From: [Actinomadura] parvosata subsp. kistnae
Lineage (GTDB): Bacteria; Actinomycetota; Actinomycetes; Streptosporangiales; Streptosporangiaceae
NCBI RefSeq assembly: GCF_900323885.1
Contig: NZ_OOHJ01000018.1
Span: forward strand, 2,281,001-2,345,000
DNA length: 64,000 nucleotides
Reading direction: 5' to 3'
This document shows, piece after piece, positions 33,698 through 43,794 of the stretch. Position 1 is the stretch's first letter, and the number at the start of each line of letters is the position of its first letter. Under the pieces are notes generated by a model that had not been told where the DNA came from, searched no databases, and worked only from the letters and a program-made list of their open reading frames with translations. The translations under genes and the position numbers were made by a program.

Positions 33698-34033
33698 TTG
33701 GGAGGTATGAAGATTGTCGTACCTGAAGGGGACGGGCCGGTCGGCATCTACGGCTTCGCCCGCCCGAAGCCCGAGCGCGCCGACGAGCTGGAGCGGCTGC
33801 TGCTGTCGTTTGTGGCGCCGACCAGGGCCGAGCCCGGCTCGATGCAGTACCAGGTGCACCGCGACCAGGCCGATCCCAGCACGCTCGTGTTCTACGAGCT
33901 GTGGCGGTCGCCGGACGACCTGCGCGCGCACCTCGCGCGTCCCGAACTCGCGCACTTCCAGCAGCACCGCATGGACTACTTGCGCGAAGACCTGGAGATC
34001 CACTGGCTGACGCCCCTCAGCGCGGCCCCCTGA
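33698..34033 (+). CDS. Antibiotic biosynthesis monooxygenase (ABM) family protein
   Basis: The protein has 111 residues from a TTG, chosen because AGGAGGTG ends seven bases before it; the ATG at 33707 would have its site only one base away. Typical ABM parts: GFARPKPERADELERLLLS, EPGSMQYQVHRDQADPSTLVFYELW. Members of this dimeric ferredoxin-like family act as cofactor-free quinol or aromatic monooxygenases. Control by the divergent ArsR protein is likely. The stop is followed by 15-bp tandem repeats. Confidence 0.88.
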   Translation: MGGMKIVVPEGDGPVGIYGFARPKPERADELERLLLSFVAPTRAEPGSMQYQVHRDQADPSTLVFYELWRSPDDLRAHLARPELAHFQQHRMDYLREDLEIHWLTPLSAAP

Positions 34034-34095
34034 ACGGCGGGCCCCCGAACGGCGGGCCCCCGAACGACCGGCCCCCGACGGCTGGACCCCGAAAC
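34026..34095. repeat. 15-bp tandem repeats starting at the stop codon
   Basis: Units of 14-16 bp (CCCCCTGAACGGCGGG, CCCCCGAACGGCGGG, CCCCCGAACGACCGG, CCCCCGACGGCTGG, then partial) begin with the last Pro codons and TGA of the monooxygenase-like gene. The T of TGA is lost in the later copies. Confidence 0.85.
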
Positions 34096-34100
34096 GCGGA

Positions 34101-34140
34101 AAGCCCCCGCGGGAGGCGCTGTGGCCTCACGCGGGGGCTT
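34101..34140. terminator. Bidirectional terminator beside clpC
   Basis: AAGCCCCCGCG (34101-34111) and CGCGGGGGCTT (34130-34140) make a perfect 11-bp stem around an 18-nt loop. It lies between the convergent monooxygenase-like gene and clpC; the plus strand continues with CCCCC. Confidence 0.8.
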
Positions 34141-34155
34141 CCCCCAGACCCAGGG

Positions 34156-36657
<2,502 letters not shown>

Positions 36658-36754
36658 CTCGTCGCTCCTCACAGAGCGGTCAGTCAGGCCGGTAAATCCG
36701 GTCCCGTCCTCCCGCATGCTAGCCCTGGCTCGGCGAACCGTGCCCACTGCCGCT

Positions 36755-36780
36755 GACACGCTCTATATCAGAGACGTTCC
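36755..36780 (-). promoter_or_regulatory. Possible SigR-type clpC promoter
   Basis: On the minus strand GGAAC (36780-36776) is followed after 18 bases by GTC, near the SigR/SigH consensus GGAAT-N18-GTT, about 100 bp before the clpC start. clpC genes are under SigR control in Streptomyces. The match is incomplete. Confidence 0.4.
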
Positions 36781-36836
36781 CCGAGAGCAGGGCGTTCACC
36801 CTCCATCCAACTACTGTTCGGGGGTGACGTGTTCCC

Positions 36837-36854
36837 GATACGCCGCAAGCGAAC
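36837..36854. promoter_or_regulatory. ClgR-type box upstream of clpC
   Basis: GATACGCCGCAAGCGAAC has the CGC-N5-GCG core of ClgR operators and fits the known consensus (W-N-N-W-CGC-Y-N-A-N-R-GCG-W-W-S) at all but the first and tenth positions. ClgR activates clp genes in actinobacteria. It lies about 180 bp before the clpC start. Confidence 0.65.
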
Positions 36855-37190
36855 GATGTTTAGGACGCTCGCGGAAGCGGCTGTGAATGGCCGCCCATGA
36901 CGCATACGGACTCACACGGATCGTCCTTCGGACGCCTGGCGCGGAGCCGGCGCGGGGACGCCGCTTTCGCCCCTGCATCTGAGATGCCGCGTCCGTATCT
37001 ATTACGTAATCATCTTATGTCGCGGCCGATGCAAGTCCAAGCGAGCAGGCTACGCCCTGAGCACAACGCGGCACACGCTGCTCACCGCCCCGCGCGTACC
37101 CGCTCTTCACCTCACGCCTCCCCGCCCATCGACCCGCGCCTTCCCGCTCACCACCTCACGCCTCCCACTCACTGCCCCGCGCCTCCCGGC

Positions 37191-37262
37191 GGTCAGCGGG
37201 ACGCCTGCGGTCAGCGGGACGGCGGCGGTCGGCGAGACGGCGGCGGTCGGCGAGACGGCGGC
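37191..37262. repeat. 18-bp tandem repeat, four units
   Basis: Four 18-bp units in line: GGTCAGCGGGACGCCTGC, GGTCAGCGGGACGGCGGC, and two copies of GGTCGGCGAGACGGCGGC. Degenerate copies continue to about 37320, where GGTCAGGGGGACGGC contains the stop codon of the Clp N-domain gene (TGA on the minus strand). Confidence 0.85.
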
Positions 37263-37303
37263 GCGCCAGCGGGCGCGCGAGCTGCGCTGAGCGGGACGGC
37301 CGG

Positions 37304-37762
37304 TCAGGGGGACGGCGGGGCGGACTGGTACCTCGCGACGATCTCGTTCACGACCTCCGCGACCCGGCCGAGGTCGGCGCCGAGCTTGACCAGCGCCTCG
37401 GCCCCCGCGCCCTCGCCCTCAAGGACGAGCCCGAGCAGCAGATGCTCCGTGCCGATGTGGTCGAGCCCCCGGTCCTGCGACTCGCGACCGGCCCGCTGCA
37501 GCGCCTGGGTCGCGCCGGCGGTGAACGGCAGGTGCCCCGACGCCGGCGCCCCACCCTGCCCGACGAGCTCCACGACCTGCCGCCGCGCGTCGTCGAGGCC
37601 GATGCCGAAGCTCTCCAGCGCCTGGGCGGCCACCGCCTCACCTTCCCGGAGCATGCCCAGCAGGAGGTGCTCGGTGCCGATGTGGTGATGGTGGAGCGCC
37701 TTCGCCTCTTCCTGGGACAGGACGATCACGCGCCGCGCCCGGTCGGTGAACCTCTCGAACAA
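37304..37762 (-). CDS. Stand-alone Clp N-terminal domain protein
   Basis: The protein has 152 residues and starts at a TTG preceded by GAGGAGCGGCGAG, the same leader as clpC but with TTG for ATG. It has two Clp repeats (HHHHIGTEHLLLGMLREGEAVAA and GLDHIGTEHLLLGLVLEGEGAGA) and then stops; no ATPase domain follows. The first 15 residues equal those of ClpC (MFERFTDRARRV) except for conservative changes. It arose by copying the 5' end of clpC. It could act as an adaptor, a ClpC regulator or a binder of arginine-phosphorylated proteins; none is shown. Confidence 0.9.
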   Translation of the reverse strand: MFERFTDRARRVIVLSQEEAKALHHHHIGTEHLLLGMLREGEAVAAQALESFGIGLDDARRQVVELVGQGGAPASGHLPFTAGATQALQRAGRESQDRGLDHIGTEHLLLGLVLEGEGAGAEALVKLGADLGRVAEVVNEIVARYQSAPPSP

Positions 37763-38560
37763 CTCGCCGCTCCTCTACTAAGCAGTCGGTCAGGACGGTG
37801 AATGCGTCCCATCCTTCCGCATGCCGGCGAGGGAGCGGCAATTCGCGATCATGGGGACGAAGGCGGCGCGCGGCATCCGGGCGGACGGCCATCGGTAATC
37901 CGCCATCCGGTCAGCCCGGTTACCGGACGTGTCCTCGTGCGGCGAGAGTGACGGCATTGTGCGGGGATGCCGGCGGAACCGGCATTGTGCGAGGGATGCT
38001 CATACTTGCCGCTTATGCCCGGCTCATCCGAGCAAGAGGCGGGTTATGCGGGGGCCCGCCCTATGCGTTCCGGCTACGGTTATCCGGCAAGCGCGTCAGG
38101 AGATACCTGACACGAATGTCACAGCGAGTGAAGACGGCTCCGCGGGTTTTTTCTCATGGCCCGTTCCATGGACGTGTCCGGCGAACGGCTCGGTGCGACG
38201 GACCACAACCTCCGCGCGAACCTCAAAGCCCGCCGCACAAGCCAATGCGGAGCGGCCACCGCCAGTTCGTACGCCCGGTTCTCTCACACAGTGAGACGCC
38301 TGAACGTACGTTGAATGAGGCATGGCCGCCCCACACGGCATTTGCGCCCGCCGCCCCCACATATGCCGCCACCGCCGGTGAAACGGCACCGTGGAGGGGC
38401 CGGACAACGCCTTCACCCAAAACGCCCGCATATGGGCGCCTCAGGAGATCAACTTCCGGGACGCTCCACATTCGGGCGCGCCACGGAAACGATCATGCGC
38501 TTATGGCGGCCGCCGGGGTCCGAGGCGAGCATCATAAGCGCATGGTCGAGAGCCGGCCCC
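37763..38560. other. Long non-coding region between clp and lsr2
   Basis: About 800 bp with no supported gene. It contains a direct repeat (GGCATTGTGCGGGGATGC near 37953, and a near copy near 37980), several TATG/CATA steps unusual in this GC-rich DNA, and the long inverted repeat at 38494-38544. Such TA-step-rich DNA next to lsr2 could be bound by Lsr2 itself. Confidence 0.5.
38494..38544 (-). terminator. 12-bp inverted repeat after lsr2
   Basis: CATGCGCTTATG (38494-38505) and CATAAGCGCATG (38533-38544) are perfect complements with 27 bases between them. The pair starts 17 bp past the lsr2 stop. It could be the lsr2 terminator or a structured RNA element. Confidence 0.55.
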
Positions 38561-38893
38561 TTAGTGGGCGGCTTCGTACTTCTCCACGACGGTGGAGGCG
38601 ATGCGGCCGCGCTCGCTGACCGGCAGGCCGTGAGCCTTGGCCCACTGCCGGATCTCGGAGCTCTTCTCGCGGCTCATCGCACGGTTGCCGCCCCGGCCCC
38701 GCCGGCGCGGTGATACGGCGCCCGCCCTGCGCGCGTGCTGCACGAAAGGCGTGAGAGCGTCCCGCAGCTTCTTCGCGTTAAGGTCGCTGAGGTCAATCTC
38801 ATAGGTGGAGCCGTCAATAGCGAAGCTGACCGTCTCATTGGCCTCGCCCCCATCGAGGTCATCGATGAGAATCTCCTGGATCTGCTTGGCCAT
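38561..38893 (-). CDS. lsr2: Nucleoid-associated protein Lsr2
   Basis: The protein has 110 residues from the ATG at 38893, with AAAGGA upstream. N-terminal dimerisation part: MAKQIQEILIDDLDGGEANETVSFAIDG. A basic linker RRRGRGGNR follows, then the C-terminal DNA-binding part with REKSSEIRQWAKAHGLPVSERGRI, whose R-G-R reads AT-rich minor grooves. Lsr2 silences transferred AT-rich genes and shapes the chromosome. It stands in the conserved lysS-lsr2-clpC order. Confidence 0.98.
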   Translation of the reverse strand: MAKQIQEILIDDLDGGEANETVSFAIDGSTYEIDLSDLNAKKLRDALTPFVQHARRAGAVSPRRRGRGGNRAMSREKSSEIRQWAKAHGLPVSERGRIASTVVEKYEAAH

Positions 38894-38998
38894 GTACGCA
38901 ATCCTTTCGCGGAGCATTGTTTCATTCGCCTGCCCAAACATATACCCGGAAAGGCGTTGAGACAATTCAGCGCTACGGGGATTCGGCTGACTGACCGA

Positions 38999-39145
38999 TC
39001 AGTTCTGGCTCTCGGGCTGATCCTCGCGGTTTCGCCGGCCCCCCAGGGCCTCGGACCGGACCAACTTCACTACGCCAAAGATGAAGGCGCCGCCCACCAC
39101 GACCGGGGGGATGAGCGCTGACAATACGTCTGTAAGGGCTTCCAT
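38999..39145 (-). CDS. Small single-span membrane protein
   Basis: The protein has 48 residues from the ATG at 39145 with GAGGACGA upstream: MEALTDVLSALIPPVVVGG, one membrane span to about residue 27, then a basic/acidic tail (KLVRSEALGGRRNREDQ). I know of no function. It is transcribed in the direction of lsr2, 105 bp upstream of it. Confidence 0.6.
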   Translation of the reverse strand: MEALTDVLSALIPPVVVGGAFIFGVVKLVRSEALGGRRNREDQPESQN

Positions 39146-39407
39146 TCGTCCTCGCCTCCACGGCTTGCGGGGTTTCGGGGGCGCATTAAGCGCTGGGAGC
39201 GTGTCCACGAGGAGCGCGGCCCCGCTCATGGCACCCAGGCGGCAACCGCCCGTACCTGACCATAGCGTCACACAGATGCCCTGCGTGTCCCAGGGGCGCC
39301 GACATCCGGCAACCCGGACGCCCCATAGCCTAATGCCAGTCTCTCCAGGCTCCTTACCGGATCAACCGAAAATTTTGCGAAAAGGCGTAGCCCCAGGTAC
39401 GCGCACC

Positions 39408-39896
39408 TCAGGGAAGATCTTTTACCACCCGCGTTCCCGCTGCCCGGTCGTGCGGGCCCCGCTCCAGCGGCTTGTCCATCAGGATGAGCAGCCCCACCCC
39501 GAACAGCAGCATTCCCGCCAGCAGATTGACGACGGGAATGCCCATGAGCATCACCGGGGCGGGATAGACCAGCGTCCGCTTGAGCAGAACCCGGCGCGGC
39601 AGGCCCGCCGGCGCCAGCCGAATCCTCATGATCGCCTTACCGAACGTGCGCCCCCGCCGGGAAAGCGCCCACCAGTCGTAGCCCGCATAAGCCGCCCCCG
39701 CGCCCAGCCACGCGAAGACCCCCGGCAGCCGGCCGCCGAAGACGTCGGCCATCCCGACAGTCCGGAAGACGGCCCACAGCGCGATGAACAGAATGTAATA
39801 GAAGACCCCGAAGACGAGCGCTTCAATCAGCCGGGCACCGAGGCGTTCCCACCATTCGGCGGGCAGCACGTCCGTCCGCGGCGCCGTCCCGGCCAT
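39408..39896 (-). CDS. RDD-family membrane protein
   Basis: The protein has 162 residues from the ATG at 39896, with GAGGTGGGAG upstream. The family signature is LPAEWWERLGARLIEALVFG, with R and D/E before the first of three membrane segments, and GRTFGKAIMRIRL in the middle. RDD proteins are small membrane proteins of unknown or transport-linked role. A second, larger RDD gene lies directly upstream, separated by a strong terminator. Confidence 0.9.
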   Translation of the reverse strand: MAGTAPRTDVLPAEWWERLGARLIEALVFGVFYYILFIALWAVFRTVGMADVFGGRLPGVFAWLGAGAAYAGYDWWALSRRGRTFGKAIMRIRLAPAGLPRRVLLKRTLVYPAPVMLMGIPVVNLLAGMLLFGVGLLILMDKPLERGPHDRAAGTRVVKDLP

Positions 39897-39963
39897 AACT
39901 CCCACCTCGCGTCGTCGGGGGCTCGGGTCGCTAACTAATTCTGGTACAGGTCCACGCACAAAA

Positions 39964-39992
39964 CATAGGGGCCGGCGAGGCCGGCCCCTATG
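39964..39992. terminator. Strong terminator between the RDD genes
   Basis: CATAGGGGCCGGC (39964-39976) and GCCGGCCCCTATG (39980-39992) give a perfect 13-bp stem with a 3-nt loop, just past the stop of the repeat-rich RDD gene. Confidence 0.85.
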
Positions 39993-40008
39993 TCGTGTCC
40001 GCGAGAGA

Positions 40009-41583
40009 CTACTTGATCTTCACCACCACGGTGTTCGCGACCTTGTCGGCGAACGTCTGCTGCAGCGGCTTGTCCCACAGCTGCGAGGCGCCGTTCACGG
40101 CCACCACGGCCCACGCCAGGAGGCTGGAGACGAAGCCCAGCGGGACAGCGTTGAGAATCCATCCGCCCCACGTGACCGCGGCCCGCTTCAGCGCCGCGTC
40201 CGTGGGCAGGCCGCCGGGCGGCACCGGCTGGCCCACCTGAACGACCTTGATGCCCATCACCATCTTGCCGACGGTCTGGCCCTTGGCCTTCAGCAGGAAG
40301 AAGTCGAAGGCCACCCACAGCGCTGTCACGACGATCGACGAGATGATCGACGCCACCGTCACCGTGAGGAACCCGCTGCTGCTTCCGTCGAGCGTCGAGT
40401 AGCTGGCCACGGCGAACAAGCCGATGACCAGGCCGATGACGAGGTTCAGGATGAACAGGATGACGAAGTCGATGATCCTCGCCACCAGGCGCTGCCACCA
40501 CTCCGCCAGCGGCGCCGGCGCCCCTGGAGGCTGCACGCCGACCGGCTGGCCGTACTGCTGGCCGTAACCGGGCTGCTGGCCGTAGCCGCCCTGCCCGTAC
40601 TGCTGCGGCTGCTGGCCGTAGCCCTGCTGCTGGCCGTACTGGTCGTAACCCTGTTGCTGGCCGTAGCCGGGCTGGGCGTAACCGGGCTGGGACTGCTGCT
40701 GCTGACCGTAGCCCTGCTGGCCGTAACCCTGCTGCTGGTCGTAGCCCTGCTGGCCATAGCCCTGCTGCTGGCCGTACGCGGCCTGCTGGCCGTACTGGCC
40801 CTGCTGGCCGTAGTCGGGCTGCGACTGGGGCTGCTGGCCATAGGCGGCCTGCTGGCCGTAGTCCGGCTGCGATTGCGGCTGCTGACCGTACTGAGCCTGC
40901 TGGCCGTAGTCCGGCTGGGACTGCGGCTGCTGGCCATAGGCGGCCTGCTGGCCGTAGCCGGGCTGCGACTGGGGCTGCTGACCGTAGCCCTGCTGCTGGC
41001 CGTACTGGGGCTGCTGGCCCGACTGCGGCTGCTGGCCGTAACCGGACTGCTGGCCGTAGCCCTGCTGACCGTAGTCAGGCTGGGACGGCTGCTGCTGGCC
41101 GTAGCCCTGCTGGCCGTAGCCGGGCTGGGACTGCTGCTGCTGACCGTAACCCTGCTGCTGGCCGTACTGGGGCTGCTGGCCCGACTGCGGCTGCTGGCCG
41201 TAACCGGACTGCTGGCCGTAGCCCTGCTGACCGTAGTCAGGCTGGGACGGCTGCTGCTGACCGTAGCCCTGCTGGCCGTAGCCGGGCTGGGACTGCTGCT
41301 GCTGGTCGTAGCCGTGCTGCTGGCCGTACTGGGGCTGCTGGCCGTAGCCCTGCTGACCGTAGCCTTGCTGCTGTCCGTACTGGGGTTGTTGCTGACCGTA
41401 GCCCTGCTGCTGGCCATACTGGGGCTGCTGGCCGTAGGCGTCGTCCGCCCGGTAGCCGACCACAGTCACGTCCGGGTCGGGCTCGCCGGGGTGGCGGCCC
41501 TGGTTGTGCTGCCCGTAAGGGGTGCCGGGCGGGGGATTCTCGCCGGAATCGTCCTGTGGATACGGCGGCTGTCCGGTGCTCAC
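40009..41583 (-). CDS. RDD-family protein with a 300-residue YGQQ-repeat domain
   Basis: The protein has 524 residues from the GTG at 41583, with GAGGTGA upstream. The first 48 residues are Pro/Gly-rich. Residues about 49-348 are almost only Y, G, Q, P, S and D, with 38 copies of YGQQ. This is a low-complexity, prion-like sequence that resembles the [GS]YGQ repeats of human FUS. The last 176 residues are an RDD domain with three membrane spans (LAEWWQRLVARIIDFVILF, GQTVGKMVMGIKVV). The N-terminal domain is therefore likely cytosolic or at the membrane surface. Part of the repeat is a 162-bp duplication. Confidence 0.9.
   Translation of the reverse strand: MSTGQPPYPQDDSGENPPPGTPYGQHNQGRHPGEPDPDVTVVGYRADDAYGQQPQYGQQQGYGQQQPQYGQQQGYGQQGYGQQPQYGQQHGYDQQQQSQPGYGQQGYGQQQPSQPDYGQQGYGQQSGYGQQPQSGQQPQYGQQQGYGQQQQSQPGYGQQGYGQQQPSQPDYGQQGYGQQSGYGQQPQSGQQPQYGQQQGYGQQPQSQPGYGQQAAYGQQPQSQPDYGQQAQYGQQPQSQPDYGQQAAYGQQPQSQPDYGQQGQYGQQAAYGQQQGYGQQGYDQQQGYGQQGYGQQQQSQPGYAQPGYGQQQGYDQYGQQQGYGQQPQQYGQGGYGQQPGYGQQYGQPVGVQPPGAPAPLAEWWQRLVARIIDFVILFILNLVIGLVIGLFAVASYSTLDGSSSGFLTVTVASIISSIVVTALWVAFDFFLLKAKGQTVGKMVMGIKVVQVGQPVPPGGLPTDAALKRAAVTWGGWILNAVPLGFVSSLLAWAVVAVNGASQLWDKPLQQTFADKVANTVVVKIK
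40989..41312. repeat. 162-bp tandem repeat inside the YGQQ domain
   Basis: Segments 40989-41150 and 41151-41312 agree almost base for base (54 codons each). They add one copy of the block that holds SGYGQQPQSGQQPQYGQQ. The finer unit is a degenerate 12-15 bp YGQQ-coding repeat over the whole 40.55-41.45 kb. Confidence 0.85.
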
Positions 41584-41668
41584 CGTGTCACCTCGCTTCG
41601 AGTGCGCATGTGGCACGTGTCAGGACACATGCCTGTGCTGCCCAACGTATCGACATAGGTATCAACAA

Positions 41669-42250
41669 TCACCTTTCCAAGTGGTCAAGGTCCGCGTCAC
41701 CCGATGTCAGATGGAGCAGCATCCGGGTGTTGCCCAGGGTGTTCGGTTTGACGTGTTCCAGGTCCAGGAACTCAGCCACGCCCTCGTCGTACGAGGCCAG
41801 GAGTTCGGCGTACACCTCCGGTGAGACCGGCGTGCCCTGAATCGGGCGAAAGCCGTGCCTCGCGAAGAAGTCGACCTCAAAAGTCAGACAGAATACACGT
41901 CGCAGACCCAGATCCTTCGCGTGCTGTATCAGCGCCGAGACGATCCGATGGCCGACGCCCATGCCGCGGCACGCCGGATCCACGGCCACGGTGCGGACCT
42001 CCGCGAGGTCCTCCCACAGCACGTGGAGCGCGCCACAGCCGACAACCTGCCCGCCCCGCTCGGCCACCCAGAACTCCTGCACGTCCTCGTACAGGGTCAC
42101 GGTGGCCTTCTCCAGGAGCCGCGGACCCGCGCCCGCATAGGTGTCGACCAGCCGCCTGATCGCCCGGACGTCGGGCGTGCGGGCACGCCGGACCACCACC
42201 GCGGTCTCGGGCCCGGTTTCGGACGTCGCCAGCTCGGCCACCTGCTCCAT
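41669..42250 (-). CDS. GNAT acetyltransferase, ArgA-like
   Basis: The protein has 193 residues from the ATG at 42250, where GGAGAG is close upstream; an earlier ATG at 42274 has none. The acetyl-CoA loop is RTVAVDPACRGMGVGHRIV. The pattern VVVRRARTPDVRAIRRLVDTYAG, VTLYEDVQEFWVAE and RRVFCLTFEVDFFARHGF is that of the short bacterial N-acetylglutamate synthases (ArgA/ArgO of Mycobacterium). It would acetylate glutamate or glutamine as the first step of arginine synthesis. No other arg genes are near. Confidence 0.85.
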   Translation of the reverse strand: MEQVAELATSETGPETAVVVRRARTPDVRAIRRLVDTYAGAGPRLLEKATVTLYEDVQEFWVAERGGQVVGCGALHVLWEDLAEVRTVAVDPACRGMGVGHRIVSALIQHAKDLGLRRVFCLTFEVDFFARHGFRPIQGTPVSPEVYAELLASYDEGVAEFLDLEHVKPNTLGNTRMLLHLTSGDADLDHLER

Positions 42251-42499
42251 GGCTCTCCAGAGTACAGATGTCATTACGGCTCAGCCTTAACTCCCACGTC
42301 TCCGCCCATCTTGTTACATGTGGTGGCCATATGAGCACGCTCTCCACATCCGGCAGAAGGGGCATCGAACGTGACATAAACCCCGTTCTGCCCGGCCGGG
42401 CACGAGATCACCTTGTGACCCTTCGGTTGTGAAACCTCTATGAACTCGGCAGTTCCGGTTGAGCACGAACTCGGAGTGCATTAGTGTCCAGCGACGATG
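42251..42499. other. Intergenic stretch upstream of the riboswitch
   Basis: No gene found. It must hold divergent promoters for the ArgA-like gene and for the riboswitch transcript, but I see no clear boxes. Confidence 0.4.
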
Positions 42500-42664
42500 T
42501 TCCCCGCGTGTCGCGCGCGCGGGACACGCCAAATCCCCGCGAGGGGAGCCGGGGACCCACCGGCGGCGACCCCCATCGCCGTCACCCGGGGTGAATCCGA
42601 GTCGTTCGGTAGGGCTGCTCCGGCCCGAACCCGTCAGCTAACCCGGTAGGCGTCGAGGAAGGGA
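42500..42664 (+). ncRNA. c-di-AMP riboswitch (ydaO-yuaA type)
   Basis: The leader of the NlpC/P60 gene carries the conserved blocks of the ydaO element: AAATCCCCGC then GGGGAGCCGGGGACCCAC, GGGGTGAATCCG, TAGGGCTGCTCCGGCCCGA and ACCCGTCAGCTAACCCGGTA. The 3' end GAGGAAGGGAG is also the ribosome site of the gene, and it can pair with GTTCCCC near 42500. Binding would thus hide the site, or stop transcription. In actinobacteria these switches control wall hydrolases. DisA, which makes the ligand, is encoded at 26590. Confidence 0.9.
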
Positions 42665-42670
42665 GCTTGG

Positions 42671-43720
42671 TTGGTGAAGGGCACGCGCAACGGCGGGCAC
42701 AGGACGGCGGGCAGGCACGCCCGCCCGCAGGAGAGGGCCGGGCTGTCACGGCGCCTCGGCGGTGTGGTGAGTATCACAGTGGCCGCGCTCCTGATCGCCC
42801 TTCCCGTCGGCCCGGCGTCCGCCGACCCCAAGCCCTCGCTGCAAGACCTGGCCAAGCAGGTCGAGAAGATGCACAACGAGATCGAGACGCTGACCGAGGA
42901 GTACAACGGCCAGCGGGAGAAGCTCAAGACCGCCAAGAAGGCCGCCGACGCCGCCCAGAAGACGCTGGCGACCAGCGAGGCCGATCTCGACGCCAAGCGC
43001 GCGGAAGTCGCGATGCTGGCCCAGAACGCCTACATGACCGGCGGGCTCAACCGCCTGCTGGCCTTCGCCGGCTCCGGCGACCCCGACTCCTTCCTCGACC
43101 GCGCCGCCACCATGGACGTGCTGGAGCAGCAGCAGGGCGCCGAGGTCAACCAGGTCACCCAGGCCAGGGAGGCCGCCGAGCGCGCCAGGGCCGGCGCCAA
43201 GGCCCGCATCGACGAGGTCCAGAAGATCGTCAGCGAGCTCGACACCAAGCGCGACAAGATCACCAAGCTGGTGACCAAGGTCGAGAGCAACCTGTTCAAG
43301 CGGGCGCTCGGCGAGGCCGGCCGGCCCGGCACCCGGGCACAGCGCGTCAACCTGCCGATCGTCGGCAGCGGCAAGGCCGCCCAGGCCGCCCGGTGGGCGC
43401 TCACCCAGCAGCTCAAGCCGTACGTGTGGGGCGCCGAGGGCCCCGGCTCCTACGACTGCTCCGGCCTCGTCATGGCGGCCTACCAGAAGGTCGGCATCTC
43501 CCTGCCGCACTACACCGGCAGCCAGTGGACGGCCGGCAGGCACATCTCACGCGAGGAGCTGCGCCCCGGCGACCTGGTCTTCTTCTACAGCGACCTGCAC
43601 CACGTGGGCATCTATCTCGGCGGCGGCATGATGGTGCACGCCCCGCAGACCGGTGACGTGGTACGGATCGCCTCGATCGCCAACAGGCCGTTCGCCGGCG
43701 CGGTCCGCATCGCCGACTGA
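42671..43720 (+). CDS. NlpC/P60 endopeptidase with coiled-coil stalk
   Basis: The protein has 349 residues from a TTG (GTG at 42674 possible); the site GGAAGGGAG lies in the riboswitch. A basic N-terminus and hydrophobic segment ending in PASADP form a signal peptide (about 1-52). Then comes a long coiled coil (about 55-215) like RipA/RpfB partner hydrolases. The NlpC/P60 domain has YDCSGLVMAAY with the catalytic Cys and HHVGIYLGGG with the His. It cuts peptidoglycan cross-links between D-Glu and DAP. Expression is controlled by the c-di-AMP riboswitch. Confidence 0.95.
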   Translation: MVKGTRNGGHRTAGRHARPQERAGLSRRLGGVVSITVAALLIALPVGPASADPKPSLQDLAKQVEKMHNEIETLTEEYNGQREKLKTAKKAADAAQKTLATSEADLDAKRAEVAMLAQNAYMTGGLNRLLAFAGSGDPDSFLDRAATMDVLEQQQGAEVNQVTQAREAAERARAGAKARIDEVQKIVSELDTKRDKITKLVTKVESNLFKRALGEAGRPGTRAQRVNLPIVGSGKAAQAARWALTQQLKPYVWGAEGPGSYDCSGLVMAAYQKVGISLPHYTGSQWTAGRHISREELRPGDLVFFYSDLHHVGIYLGGGMMVHAPQTGDVVRIASIANRPFAGAVRIAD

Positions 43721-43794
43721 TCGGAAAAGCGGTATCGCGTCTCCGGCTGAATCGGTATCCCTTCGGCCGGCCCCTCCCTCCGTACCGCTCGCCG

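Larger units (their letters stand above)
36658..37303. other. 646-bp clpC upstream region
   Basis: No supported gene. It holds the two clpC control elements listed, an AT-rich part at about 36990-37020 (TATTACGTAATCATCTTA), and the 18-bp repeats at 37191-37262 that trail the Clp N-domain gene. Confidence 0.6.

Noticed and set aside
33698..34033. ABM protein as the heme-degrading MhuD, which lies at a similar place in Mycobacterium
   Set aside because: The sequence fits the quinol-monooxygenase type better, and the MhuD heme contacts are not recognisable.
37191..37320. 18-bp repeats as a CRISPR array
   Set aside because: Units are contiguous without unique spacers and too short; they are a plain tandem repeat.
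40654..41658. Plus-strand Leu/Val-rich frame opposite the YGQQ domain
   Set aside because: It is the antisense of the CAG/GGC-type repeat and has no ribosome site; the minus-strand RDD fusion explains the DNA.
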